64,000 nucleotides of DNA from Hyphomonas oceanitis SCH89 (lineage in GTDB: Bacteria; Pseudomonadota; Alphaproteobacteria; Caulobacterales; Hyphomonadaceae), in assembly GCF_000685295.1 (NCBI RefSeq), contig NZ_ARYL01000001.1, positions 186,001 through 250,000 on the forward strand, given 5' to 3'. This document shows positions 30,770 through 39,025 of this stretch, piece after piece. Numbering within the stretch: position 1 is the first letter of the stretch; the number at the start of each line of letters is the position of its first letter. Below the pieces are notes generated by a model that did not search any database, was not told the DNA's origin, and was given only the letters and a program-made list of their open reading frames with translations. Both the position numbers and the translations under genes were made by a program.

Positions 30770-31699
30770 ATGCAGAGGATGCGGTGGATTGGTGCAGTCG
30801 GAGCGGCGTGGGCCCTGATGGAGTGCGCCATGGCGCAAACAGGCGATATGGGCGCGCCGGCATCTGAATGGCGCCGCGTCGATCCCGAAAACCTTGTTAT
30901 CCTCGAAACAACAACAGGCCCGGTCGCCATTGAACTGGCCGCCGATGCCGCGCCTGCACACGTTGCCGAATTCCGGCAGGCGGTACGTGCCGGAACCTAT
31001 GACGGCGAATACTTCTATCGGGTCATTGAGGGCCACGTCGCGCAGGCGGGCCTCGAATTCGAACAACGGCTGGGCGACTGGCCGCTCCTGCCGCTGGAGG
31101 CAGAGCTCACCGTTCCTGCGGAGGGCTTCACGACGCTGGGCAATGCAGACCTGTTTGCTGAAACAGCTGGCCATCGGGACGGTTTCGCGGTCGGGCGCGA
31201 GGGCGAGCAGGAATGGCTGCTGAACTGCCCCGGCGCCCTAGGCATGGCGCGCGATACAGGCCCTGACACGGCCTCCATCGAATTCTTCATTCCGCTGGCG
31301 CCGCGCCGCTATCTTGACCGGAATTATACCGTTTTCGGCCGCGTGATTGACGGCATGGACAATGTACACCGCCTGAAGCGGGTTGATCCCGTAGACGAGG
31401 CGAACATTCCGGATTTCTTCGACAAGGGCGAAGACGCGGCAAAAGACGCCTTTGCAGCACGCGCTGACCGTCTCGCAGGGAATGAAATCCTGAAGGCCTC
31501 GCTGGCGGCGGATCTGCCCGAAGCGTCCCGTCCGGTTTATGAGGTGATGGCAACGCCGAGCCCTGAATGGGAGGCGCTCAAGCTATCCAAGCGGGACTAT
31601 TCCGGCATCCCGGCCGTCGTGCATGTGCCCCCTATGGTGCTTGATGTGTGCAGCCTGCCCGTCCCTGCCCGCCGCGTTGAAGCCGAGCCAGCCCGATGA
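30770..31699 (+). CDS. Peptidylprolyl isomerase, cyclophilin type, exported
   Basis: 309 residues. Signal peptide (IGAVGAAWALMECAMAQ) followed by a cyclophilin-like core: LVILETTTGPVAIELAADAAPAHVAEF, GEYFYRVIEGHVAQAG, ASIEFFIPLAPRRYLDRNYT with VFGRVIDGMD. The normal F-H-R catalytic pattern is partly kept (FYRVI), but the family's Q-G-D segment is altered, so activity is uncertain. The C-terminal 100 residues have no clear domain. GAAAGGGG precedes the ATG. Its stop overlaps the pgeF ATG. Confidence 0.78.
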   Translation: MQRMRWIGAVGAAWALMECAMAQTGDMGAPASEWRRVDPENLVILETTTGPVAIELAADAAPAHVAEFRQAVRAGTYDGEYFYRVIEGHVAQAGLEFEQRLGDWPLLPLEAELTVPAEGFTTLGNADLFAETAGHRDGFAVGREGEQEWLLNCPGALGMARDTGPDTASIEFFIPLAPRRYLDRNYTVFGRVIDGMDNVHRLKRVDPVDEANIPDFFDKGEDAAKDAFAARADRLAGNEILKASLAADLPEASRPVYEVMATPSPEWEALKLSKRDYSGIPAVVHVPPMVLDVCSLPVPARRVEAEPAR

Positions 31700-32466
31700 G
31701 CGCCGGCATCCCGTTCACGACAAGCGAGGCGCTGTCGGGCCTGCCCCGTGTCACGCATGGATTCTTCGGCCGCCAGGGCGGCGTCTCAAGCGGGCTCTAT
31801 GACAGCCTCAATGTCGGCGAAGGCTCTGGCGACAAGCCGGACAATGTGGCCCGCAATCGCACCTTGGTGGCCGCAACGCTTGGCGCGCGGCAGCTGCTTT
31901 CCTGCTACCAGGTGCATTCGGCCAGCGTCGTTCCGGTCGAAACACCCTGGACAGAGCGCCCGCAGGCGGATGCCATGGTGACCGACAGACCCGGGATTGG
32001 GCTCTGCATCCTGACGGCAGATTGCACGCCTGTGCTTTTTGCTGATGCAGAAGCCGGCATTATCGGCGCGGCGCATGCCGGCTGGAAAGGCGCTTTGGGC
32101 GGCGTACTCGAAGCAACTGTTTCGGCCATGACGCGCATGGGCGCTGAACGCGCACGCATTCATGCGGCCATCGGCCCGACCATCGGACAGGCAAGCTATG
32201 AAGTCGGCCCGGAATTTCGTGACACGTTCATGGCTGGATCGCCGGGCAGCGAAGTTCTGTTCCGCCCGGGAATCGGCGACCGGTTCCAGTTTGACTTGCC
32301 CGGCTTCGTTCGTCAGCGGCTCGACGCCGTGGGCATTGGCGGGGTTACCGATATCGGCCACGATACGTGTGCGCTGGAAGACATGTATTTTTCCAACCGG
32401 CGCCGGAATAATCGCGGCGAGGCAGACTATGGCCGCAACGGCTCGGTCATTATGCTCGCGGGCTGA
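31696..32466 (+). CDS. pgeF: Peptidoglycan editing factor PgeF (YfiH/laccase-domain family)
   Basis: 256 residues. Cu-oxidase_4/YfiH fold with metal-binding motifs YQVHSASVV, LTADCTPVLFAD and GAAHAGWKGALGGV, and C-terminal CALEDMYFSNRR ... ADYGRNGSVIML. Family members hydrolyse wrongly built UDP-MurNAc-Ser and also show purine nucleoside phosphorylase activity. Start codon overlaps the cyclophilin stop (ATGA); likely one operon, with prs 145 bases downstream on its own promoter. Confidence 0.9.
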   Translation: MSAGIPFTTSEALSGLPRVTHGFFGRQGGVSSGLYDSLNVGEGSGDKPDNVARNRTLVAATLGARQLLSCYQVHSASVVPVETPWTERPQADAMVTDRPGIGLCILTADCTPVLFADAEAGIIGAAHAGWKGALGGVLEATVSAMTRMGAERARIHAAIGPTIGQASYEVGPEFRDTFMAGSPGSEVLFRPGIGDRFQFDLPGFVRQRLDAVGIGGVTDIGHDTCALEDMYFSNRRRNNRGEADYGRNGSVIMLAG

Positions 32467-32610
32467 CGCGCAACCTGTAGGGGTGTCGCATTCACCCTGC
32501 GAAGTCTTTCTGGCGACTCAATGCAAAATCAACCGCGTTTGCCGGTTGCGACTCGCGGGGCTTTGTTACAAAAGCGACACGGGTGGCGGGTAATCAAGGC
32601 TGATAGATTC

Positions 32611-33546
32611 ATGAAACTACTGTCGTGCAATGCAAACCGCCCTTTGGCTGAGGCCATCGCCGACTATCTGGACATGCGCCTGACGCGGTCCGAGGTGAAA
32701 TCCTTCGCTGACCAGGAGATCTTCGTCCGTATCGACGAGAATGTCCGCGGCGAAGATGTTTTCGTGATCCAGTCGACCTCTTATCCCGCCAATGACAATT
32801 TGATGCAGCTCCTGATCTGCATGGATGCCCTGAAACGTGCCTCGGCCCGCCGCATCACGGCTGTCATCCCCTATTTCGGCTATGCCCGCCAGGACCGCAA
32901 AACCGACGGCCGCACGCCCATCTCGGCGAAGCTTGTCGCCAACCTCATCTGTTCGGCGGGCGCTGACCGGGTGCTGACCGTGGACCTGCACGCAGGCCAG
33001 ATTCAAGGCTTCTTCGATATCCCGACCGACAACCTGTTCGGCGGACCGGTCATGGTCGATGACATCAAGGAACGGTTCCACAAGGACAAGATCATTGTCG
33101 TGTCGCCCGATGTCGGCGGTGTGGTGCGCGCACGCTCGCTCGCCAAGCGGATCGACGCTGACCTTGCCATCGTCGACAAGCGCCGCCCTGAAGCCGGCAA
33201 GTCGGAAGTGATGAACATTATCGGCGAAGTCAAAGGCGCCCGTTGCATCATGCTCGATGACATGTGCGACTCGGGCGGAACCCTCGCAAATGCGGCAGCG
33301 GCGCTGAAGGACCACGGCGCCGTTTCCGTTTCCGCCTATGTCACGCACGGCGTGCTGTCGGGTGAAGCGGTCAAGCGGATCGAAGGCTCAGTGCTCGACG
33401 AACTGGTCATGACCGACACGATCCAGCCTTCGGCACTCGCCCTGAAATCCAAGTCGATCCGCGTTCTCCCGATCGCCCCCCTCCTCGGCGAAGCCATCCG
33501 CCGCATCGCCAATGAGGAAAGCGTCTCGAAACTCTTCGACCGCTAG
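32611..33546 (+). CDS. prs: Ribose-phosphate pyrophosphokinase
   Basis: 311 residues. Makes PRPP from ribose-5-phosphate and ATP. Type I phosphoribosyltransferase-like fold: [31 protein letters not shown] (ATP site), [22 protein letters not shown] and the PRPP loop [17 protein letters not shown] 32611 is the standard start (MKLLSCNAN); an in-frame upstream extension is ignored. Ends 10 bases from the convergent lipoprotein gene with no terminator in between. Confidence 0.96.
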   Translation: MKLLSCNANRPLAEAIADYLDMRLTRSEVKSFADQEIFVRIDENVRGEDVFVIQSTSYPANDNLMQLLICMDALKRASARRITAVIPYFGYARQDRKTDGRTPISAKLVANLICSAGADRVLTVDLHAGQIQGFFDIPTDNLFGGPVMVDDIKERFHKDKIIVVSPDVGGVVRARSLAKRIDADLAIVDKRRPEAGKSEVMNIIGEVKGARCIMLDDMCDSGGTLANAAAALKDHGAVSVSAYVTHGVLSGEAVKRIEGSVLDELVMTDTIQPSALALKSKSIRVLPIAPLLGEAIRRIANEESVSKLFDR

Positions 33547-33556
33547 GGACACATCC

Positions 33557-33853
33557 TCATTTGCAGGTGAGTCGTATCGACACTTCCTCGATAAGGGGCA
33601 CGTGTGCCGGGTTGGCAAAACTCACCCACCAGACGCCCGGCTCTGCAGAGCGGCTTTCCGTGACCACGAATAATCCATTCGTTTTGTGGCGGGCAGAAAC
33701 GCCCAGTTCGCCGGGCGGGCAATCCACCCTAAGGGTCGCCTCCGCGCCCCCTTCGAGGCGCATGGTCTGGTGACGAACGACTTCCTGCGCTCTGTTGGGC
33801 ATGGCGGCGCAGCCCGCCATCAGCCCGCCGATCACCAACCATCCCCGCTTCAT
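33557..33853 (-). CDS. Small lipoprotein in the blaI-blaR1 operon
   Basis: 98 residues. Lipoprotein signal ending LMAGC (Cys near residue 15), then about 80 residues rich in beta strands with two cysteines (RVDCPPGELGV and RLTCK at the C-terminus) that could form a disulphide. No family recognised. ATG 33853 overlaps the blaR1 stop (TGATGA), so it is tightly coupled to the M56-TonB gene and may be a partner of it. Confidence 0.7.
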   Translation of the reverse strand: MKRGWLVIGGLMAGCAAMPNRAQEVVRHQTMRLEGGAEATLRVDCPPGELGVSARHKTNGLFVVTESRSAEPGVWWVSFANPAHVPLIEEVSIRLTCK

Positions 33854-35280
33854 CACTCGATGCAGAATTGCAGCGGATAGCGCTGGCCCTTGACCACCAT
33901 CGAACGGCCATTCGGACCGATATGGGGCTTGAAGCGCGCACCCGACATTCTAGCCGCTTCCTCCACAAAGACCGGATCGGAGCACTCTGCCATCATGTCC
34001 CTTGGCAGTCCGTCGGTGCCCAGATCGAACATGACCTCACAGGCACCGCTGATCTTGTCTTTCGCCGCAGCGACGGGATAGCCTGGCTGCGGGTTGGTCA
34101 CTTCTTCGGGAACCCAGTTCTGACCGAGGTTCAGGCCAGCTTTCTGGTTGTCCTGTTGCGAGGCCTCAAGACGCGCCATCCAGAAAGCAGATGGCTGGCG
34201 ATCCGCCCACCAGGTATTGTAGGGGCTGCAGGCCTCCTGTACGGTTTGCGGCGCCACGACAAGGTCTGGCGCAGGCGTTACCGGCATATCTTCTGGCGCT
34301 GGCGTCGGCGCGCCCGGCGCGGCGGCGGCGCCCTTGATCAGCATGCCCTGCGCAAGGGCGAGCGGCGCAGCGCAGGCCAGCGCGGCGGCCATGACGAGGC
34401 CGAGACGGCGGGGCCGGGTTTTTTCGGTCAACAATTGGTTGAGTCGCATTTTCAGGTTTCCTTTCTTCCTGAGTATGAATGCCGCCACAGGCAGCACTGC
34501 CGCATCGCGCGAGATGCGCGCCGCAGACGTCAGGGTTCGGGCATAGGCGATCCGGTCGCCCGTTAATTCGACTGTGTCATCGTCCACCACGGCCTCTCGC
34601 CAGAAGTCGAGCTGGTCGCGTATTACCCAGGCAAAGGGTGAGAACCAGAGCAGGTCTGCCACGATCCGCTCCAAGGGCCTGGCGATCAGGTCGCCGCGTT
34701 TCAGGTGCACCAGTTCGTGCACGATCACTTGCTGGGCGCCCTCCCCCCGGATCAGAGCCGATGGCACGTAGACGGATCGCCTGAACACGCCCGCCAGAAA
34801 AGGCGACCCGCGCGGTATGACACGGATTTCCGGCACGCGGGAGAGGCCGAGCGCTTCGGCCCAGTGACCGACCGGCCGGTTCGTTCTCAATGCGCGCACC
34901 TTGATGCGCTGCAGCCGCACCTGACTGACCAGCCACAGAACGAAGCGCACCAGCCAGCCCGCGGCCAGCACGCCGAGCACCAGCGTGCCAATCTCCGGCA
35001 AATTATAAGCCGACACCGGGGCGGAGACGGCCACGCCCCCTTCCGGCCCAACCATCAACGGCTCCAGCATCGGTACATCCGTCAGCGGGGCGACACCCAT
35101 CATGGACAGGCCCGGCACAAACAGTGAGGCAGCAAACGGCGCAACCAGCATGAGCGCCGCGCCACGCCAGATTGCCTGCGCCAGCTTCGGCGTGGGCTTC
35201 ATCCGGCAGATCAGGCTGGCACCCGCCCAGACAACGGCGCTCCAGCCAAGGGCGAGCAAGACCAGACCCAACGGGCTCAT
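33853..35280 (-). CDS. M56 (BlaR1-type) metalloprotease with C-terminal TonB domain
   Basis: 475 residues. N-terminal membrane helices, then the cytoplasmic gluzincin domain with HELVHLKRGD (HExxH) and the downstream FWREAVVDDDTV glutamate. A further membrane helix (LGLVMAAALACAAPLALAQ, about 290-310) leads into a periplasmic Pro/Ala linker. Where BlaR1 has a penicillin-binding sensor, this protein ends with a TonB C-terminal-like domain: NPQPGYPVAAAKDKISGACE ... FKPHIGPNGRSMVVKGQRYP. BlaR1-type proteases cut BlaI repressors; TonB domains touch outer-membrane receptors. Start overlaps the blaI stop (ATGA). Confidence 0.85.
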   Translation of the reverse strand: MSPLGLVLLALGWSAVVWAGASLICRMKPTPKLAQAIWRGAALMLVAPFAASLFVPGLSMMGVAPLTDVPMLEPLMVGPEGGVAVSAPVSAYNLPEIGTLVLGVLAAGWLVRFVLWLVSQVRLQRIKVRALRTNRPVGHWAEALGLSRVPEIRVIPRGSPFLAGVFRRSVYVPSALIRGEGAQQVIVHELVHLKRGDLIARPLERIVADLLWFSPFAWVIRDQLDFWREAVVDDDTVELTGDRIAYARTLTSAARISRDAAVLPVAAFILRKKGNLKMRLNQLLTEKTRPRRLGLVMAAALACAAPLALAQGMLIKGAAAAPGAPTPAPEDMPVTPAPDLVVAPQTVQEACSPYNTWWADRQPSAFWMARLEASQQDNQKAGLNLGQNWVPEEVTNPQPGYPVAAAKDKISGACEVMFDLGTDGLPRDMMAECSDPVFVEEAARMSGARFKPHIGPNGRSMVVKGQRYPLQFCIE

Positions 35281-35660
35281 GCCTTGTCGCCTTTCTTGTC
35301 CTCTGCGGCATTGATTATGGCATCCAGCTCGTCTAGCTCGGCATCTGAGAGATGGGGGCTTTCGGCAAAAAGCGCGGCCGGGATCGGCCCGTCCATGTCC
35401 AGCACCTGTCGGGCGAAATGGCGGACCAGGCCGCCCAGCGTCGCGGTGCGGTCAAGGGTGGCAGTGTACACCGCCATGCCGTGAACGTCGGCACGGGCAA
35501 CCCAGCCTTTCTCTTCCATGCGGGCAATCACGGTGCGCGTGGTGGAGGGCTTCCATCCCTGCCCCGGTCCAACAGCGTCGTGCACCTGGCGGGCGCTTTG
35601 CGGGCCACCTCTCCAGAGGTGTTTCAGAACCGCAAGTTCGGAAGAGTTGGGTTGGGACAT
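35277..35660 (-). CDS. BlaI/MecI/CopY family transcriptional repressor
   Basis: 127 residues, typical length. Winged-helix domain: SSELAVLKHLWRGGPQSARQ then WKPSTTRTVIARMEEKGWVAR, followed by the dimerisation region. BlaI-type proteins repress promoters until cut by a BlaR1-type protease, here encoded by the next gene with overlapping stop/start. ATG 35660 is chosen over upstream in-frame codons because these would cross the operator. A perfect BlaI-type operator lies 30-45 bases upstream, so autoregulation is expected. Confidence 0.92.
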   Translation of the reverse strand: MSQPNSSELAVLKHLWRGGPQSARQVHDAVGPGQGWKPSTTRTVIARMEEKGWVARADVHGMAVYTATLDRTATLGGLVRHFARQVLDMDGPIPAALFAESPHLSDAELDELDAIINAAEDKKGDKA

Positions 35661-35689
35661 AAGTGCCTCACTGCGCTTGTCACACTCTA

Positions 35690-35705
35690 CGCTACATATG
35701 TAGCG
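35690..35705. promoter_or_regulatory. BlaI-type operator upstream of blaI
   Basis: CGCTACATATGTAGCG, a perfect 16-base palindrome with the TACA/TGTA dyad, 30 bases upstream of the blaI ATG. The core CTACATATGTAG is also found at the TonB receptor/ddl gap. Confidence 0.8.
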
Positions 35706-35732
35706 CATGCGTGTCAAGAGTAGCGAAAAACA

Positions 35733-35761
35733 AAACGGCCTGCGTTGGAAGCAGGCCGTTT
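35733..35761 (-). terminator. Terminator of the small membrane protein gene
   Basis: AAACGGCCTGC (35733-35743) and GCAGGCCGTTT (35751-35761) form an 11-bp stem. Read on the minus strand it is followed by TTTTGTTTTT, so it ends transcription of the gene at 35790-36068 before the blaI promoter. Confidence 0.8.
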
Positions 35762-35789
35762 GTTCAATTTATCATTTGCGTGGGTACGT

Positions 35790-36068
35790 CTATTCAACGG
35801 TCCAGCCGCGTGGCGTGCGGCGCGCTTCGAGCGTCAGGGGTTCACCCTCGGTGCGAGGGCGCATCGTTGGCGTGCTGCGGGCACCGGCAAAACGCATGAC
35901 CAGAGCCGCGCCCGCGAGGATGAGGCCCGCAAAGGCCGTCATTACGGCGAACATGCCGGCAGCGGCCAGAAGGACCATGCCGATCATCACCTGGATGAAT
36001 AGCGCCATCCCGCCGCGCGCAGCGCTGGCGAGCGTGAAGGGAAACAGGCCTGATGCATTTTGTGTCAT
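35790..36068 (-). CDS. Small membrane protein of unknown function
   Basis: 92 residues with two adjacent hydrophobic helices (GGMALFIQVMIGMVLLAAAG and FAVMTAFAGLILAGAALVM) and a charged C-terminal tail. No family recognised. It has its own terminator downstream and no partner on the same strand within 90 bases. Confidence 0.6.
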   Translation of the reverse strand: MTQNASGLFPFTLASAARGGMALFIQVMIGMVLLAAAGMFAVMTAFAGLILAGAALVMRFAGARSTPTMRPRTEGEPLTLEARRTPRGWTVE

Positions 36069-36160
36069 GACAGATCCTTTTATCGCTTACCAAGATGGCG
36101 TCATCATGGCGGCACGTCAATCGCGCTTACTGCGACCATGATGCCAATTTCGTGAACTGC

Positions 36161-36862
36161 CTAGTCGGGCCGCACCAGGAGGCCCCGTTCCGTACGGATC
36201 TGAGCATAGGCCGCCGTGATCGAGGCGGCCTTTGCATGGGCCGCATCTTCGAACTCACGCGGGGCACCGATATGGACCACACGGTCAGGATGGTTATCGG
36301 CCATTAACTGGCGATAGGCCGCGCGGATAAACTTGAACTCCGCATCATGGGGCACGCCGAGGATATGGTAGGGATCGTCGCGATCAGGCCCGAGATGGCT
36401 CGCCCGGATGCGGCGGAACGTGGCATCGCTGAAACCGAAAGCCTCAGCCACCGTGGCGAGAAACTGCATTTCAGGATCGGTGATAACCCCGTCTGCGCCA
36501 GCGATCTGGAACAGGCCATCCAGCACGCCTTCCAAGAGGCAGGGACGATTCTTGTATTTCCGACCAATGCGGCGCGCATAGCTTTCATAGCCGCGAACCG
36601 TCTGGCGGGCGATATTGAAGACGCGCCTGACATTGTCGGCGTCTTCCGGCGCGGCGCGGAAGACGCGCGAGAAGACCATGATTTCCCGGTCCGTCACCGC
36701 ACCATCCGCCATGGCCAGCTTGGCCCCCAGGCCGACGACAGCGGCGGTGAAGCCGACATCATTGGGATCGGGCGCGCAATCATTGCCTTCGGGTTCGGGA
36801 TCGGACGAATCCGGTTCAAACGGGCGGTGTCCGCCCTCCAGCAGTCGAGACCATAGATTCAT
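36161..36862 (-). CDS. TerB/DjlA-like protein with C-terminal J domain
   Basis: 233 residues. A TerB-like helical domain (AAVVGLGAKLAMADGAVTDRE ... LFQIAGADGVITDPEMQFLA, with paired acidic motifs) is followed by a C-terminal J domain, DPYHILGVPHDAEFKFIRAA, with the DnaK-activating tripeptide in NHPDR. This is the DjlA arrangement without an obvious N-terminal membrane helix. It probably recruits DnaK to a membrane or stress substrate. Confidence 0.85.
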   Translation of the reverse strand: MNLWSRLLEGGHRPFEPDSSDPEPEGNDCAPDPNDVGFTAAVVGLGAKLAMADGAVTDREIMVFSRVFRAAPEDADNVRRVFNIARQTVRGYESYARRIGRKYKNRPCLLEGVLDGLFQIAGADGVITDPEMQFLATVAEAFGFSDATFRRIRASHLGPDRDDPYHILGVPHDAEFKFIRAAYRQLMADNHPDRVVHIGAPREFEDAAHAKAASITAAYAQIRTERGLLVRPD

Positions 36863-36950
36863 CCTGCCCTCTTATAGCAGGAATTGCGCAGAATGTGAGT
36901 GAGCAGGGCTGACATATGCGTGAAGCAAAAGCGCGCAGCTTGACGCAGGG

Positions 36951-37832
36951 TTAATGCTCGCGCGTCTCAACAGCCTGTTTCAGTTCTGCAATCTCGGCAC
37001 GCAGGGCGGTCAGAAGCTTAATGATATCACCGCGCTGGCCTTCCGCTTCGTCGAACTCCTCTTCGATTTCTTCCTCGATATCGTGAATACCCTCTTCCAG
37101 AAGCGCTTTTTGCTCCGAGGCAAGAGCGTCAACGACCAGGGCGATGAACAGATTGAGAATGGCAAAACTGGCGATGAAAATGAAGATAATGAAGAAAATC
37201 CACGCATAGGGATTGCCGTCGTCGATCACCTTCTGGACCACTTCAAACCGCCAGCCATCCATCGTCATGACCTGAAACAGGGAATAGGCCGATTTCGGCA
37301 GGTCGCCGAAGAGGAGCGCAACGTCTGGATCATCGGTCTCGCCAAACATATTGGTGGCCATGACCGCGCCAACATATGTGACGAGCGCCAGAACAGCGAA
37401 AATGGCACCCATACCGGGCAACGCTTTCATCAACGCCTCGGTTATGCGCTTCATCACCGGCACGATGTGCAAGAGGCGCAGGATACGCAGCACCCGCATG
37501 GCCCGCAGAACGCTGAACGTAGCGCCACCGGGGGCCATCGATACGCCAACGACAACGAAATCGAACCAATTCCAGCCCGACTTGAAGAATTGCATCCGAT
37601 AGACGACGAGCTTCAGGCCAATCTCCACGACAAAGACCCAAGTGACCGCATGGTCGAAGATTTCCATGGCCATCACGGCGCCGCGCGGCAGCTGGGAATG
37701 GTAGGTCAGCACGCCGAGAACGACCGCGTTGATAACGATGAGCACAGTGATCAGATGGCGAAACCACGGCCGCTCGATCTCGCGTTCGAGCTGGAAGTTG
37801 CTGGTCTCGTTATCAAGTGTTGCGCGCTTCAT
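36951..37832 (-). CDS. Voltage-gated-type cation channel (bacterial NaChBac-like)
   Basis: 293 residues, one six-helix subunit, so a tetramer is expected. S4 carries regularly spaced arginines (VLRAMRVLRILRLLHIVP). The pore loop reads YSLFQVMTMDGWRFEVVQ: the selectivity filter TMDGWRF keeps the Thr and Trp of bacterial Nav channels but has Asp for Glu, Gly for Ser and Arg after the Trp. S6 is followed by an acidic stretch and a coiled coil (IIKLLTALRAEIAELKQAV) as in NaChBac-type channels. Ion preference is therefore open. Confidence 0.85.
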   Translation of the reverse strand: MKRATLDNETSNFQLEREIERPWFRHLITVLIVINAVVLGVLTYHSQLPRGAVMAMEIFDHAVTWVFVVEIGLKLVVYRMQFFKSGWNWFDFVVVGVSMAPGGATFSVLRAMRVLRILRLLHIVPVMKRITEALMKALPGMGAIFAVLALVTYVGAVMATNMFGETDDPDVALLFGDLPKSAYSLFQVMTMDGWRFEVVQKVIDDGNPYAWIFFIIFIFIASFAILNLFIALVVDALASEQKALLEEGIHDIEEEIEEEFDEAEGQRGDIIKLLTALRAEIAELKQAVETREH

Positions 37833-37899
37833 GCGTGACTCTCCGTCCCCACAGGCGTTTTTGCCTGCATTGACGCGTCATGCAAATGCGGAATCTGAT

Positions 37900-38379
37900 T
37901 CAGTCGGCGGAAGTGGTCGTATCGGACACGATGAGCCACTCGCCATCTATCTTGCGCATGACCAATGTATAGAGGCCGGACGGCCGGTCGCCATCGCGCT
38001 CCAGCATCCAGGCGCCATGGGCAATCGCGGCGTCTGGGGACAGGATAACGATCTCATAATCCGTCGTGGTCAGCATGCCCATCAGTTCCGGCGTGCCATA
38101 GACACGGTGATAACGGGCGTTCGTTTCGTCCCAGCCACGCGTGATATTGCCGCCAGAGGCAAAGCGCAGCTCGGGCGAGCGCCAATAACCATCCATGAAG
38201 GCGTCGATATCGCCCCGGTTCCAGGCCGTGTCCTGTGCGTTGAGAACGGCAACAATTGCGGCCGTCTCCGCCGCTGCATCAACAGCCTCGACCACAGGAG
38301 CCGACGCAATTGGCGCAGTCGGCGTTGCGCAGGCCGCGAGGGGCAATGAAAGGGCCAATGCGGCCATCAGGTATTTCAT
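37900..38379 (-). CDS. Lipoprotein with SnoaL/DUF4440-like (NTF2-fold) domain
   Basis: 159 residues. Lipoprotein signal with lipobox LAAC (ALALSLPLAAC), then an NTF2-like domain: IVAVLNAQDTAWNRGDIDAFM, YWRSPELRFASGGNITRGWD, and GLYTLVMRKIDGEWLIVSDT. DUF4440/SnoaL proteins bind small ligands in a cone-shaped pocket; no substrate can be named. ATG 38379 chosen as start of the signal peptide. Confidence 0.8.
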   Translation of the reverse strand: MKYLMAALALSLPLAACATPTAPIASAPVVEAVDAAAETAAIVAVLNAQDTAWNRGDIDAFMDGYWRSPELRFASGGNITRGWDETNARYHRVYGTPELMGMLTTTDYEIVILSPDAAIAHGAWMLERDGDRPSGLYTLVMRKIDGEWLIVSDTTTSAD

Positions 38380-38440
38380 GTGATCTCTCCTCAGCGCAGC
38401 GGCATTCGCTTGAAGCACCTTATTCCTATTCCGCAAACGT

Positions 38441-38478
38441 AAAAGGCCCGGCCCACGTTGAAAAACGCGTGCCGGGCC
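38441..38478 (-). terminator. Terminator of the acidic secreted protein gene
   Basis: GGCCCGGC (38445-38452) pairs with GCCGGGCC (from 38471); on the minus strand the stem is followed by TTTT (38444-38441). It lies between the acidic protein gene and the SnoaL-like gene. Confidence 0.65.
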
Positions 38479-38534
38479 GCTCATGACGAGCCTGCAGGGG
38501 TGGACGCAGCTCGCCTGAGGTCGGGAGGGTCGAG

Positions 38535-38918
38535 CTATTGCTTGTCAACTTTCAGATCGAGGTGGGAACTAATGTCCAGATCGGGTTCCGGCTCGAATTC
38601 ATTGTCGATCTGAGTGTCGATCTCGGCATCAGCATCGCCATGGGCTTCAGCGTCTGCAGCCGCTTCGGCTTCCGCATTGGCCTCGGGTCCAGAAATGGCC
38701 ATTCCGGCCTCTTCGCGCGTCTCAATATCCATCACATCATCAGGGTAGGGCTCGCCGTCAGCCATGATGTCAGCACCGGTTTCCATGGCCGGCGGGTCTA
38801 TATCAATCGAGGCGTCTGTTGACGGTGTGGTGGTCGTGTCGATGCCGGAAACCTGCGCATAGGCAGGCATGGCAAGAAGGGCCATGATGGCGGCAGTTGC
38901 GGTGAGTGTGCGTTTCAT
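38535..38918 (-). CDS. Secreted highly acidic low-complexity protein
   Basis: 127 residues. Clear Sec signal peptide (MKRTLTATAAIMALLAMPAYA, cleavage before QVSG). The mature part is very rich in Asp, Glu and Ala (ANAEAEAAADAEAHGDADAE) and has no basic residues over long stretches, so it is probably disordered; it may bind cations. No family recognised. Own terminator downstream. Confidence 0.65.
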   Translation of the reverse strand: MKRTLTATAAIMALLAMPAYAQVSGIDTTTTPSTDASIDIDPPAMETGADIMADGEPYPDDVMDIETREEAGMAISGPEANAEAEAAADAEAHGDADAEIDTQIDNEFEPEPDLDISSHLDLKVDKQ

Positions 38919-39025
38919 GACGAGGCTCCGTTTGCTGGTCCTGAGCAACTGACGCCCAAGTGACCGCTACGGTTCCTGCTGCCTGTAAAATGCCCCGAAA
39001 CCGCCCCGTTTCGCCCTTCAGGCGA

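Noticed and set aside
32470-32500. Possible hairpin AGGGGTG/CACCCT before prs
   Set aside because: Short, bulged stem without T tract; too weak to call.
37852-37867. CAGGC/GCCTG hairpin upstream of the channel gene
   Set aside because: Five-base stem only; expected by chance.
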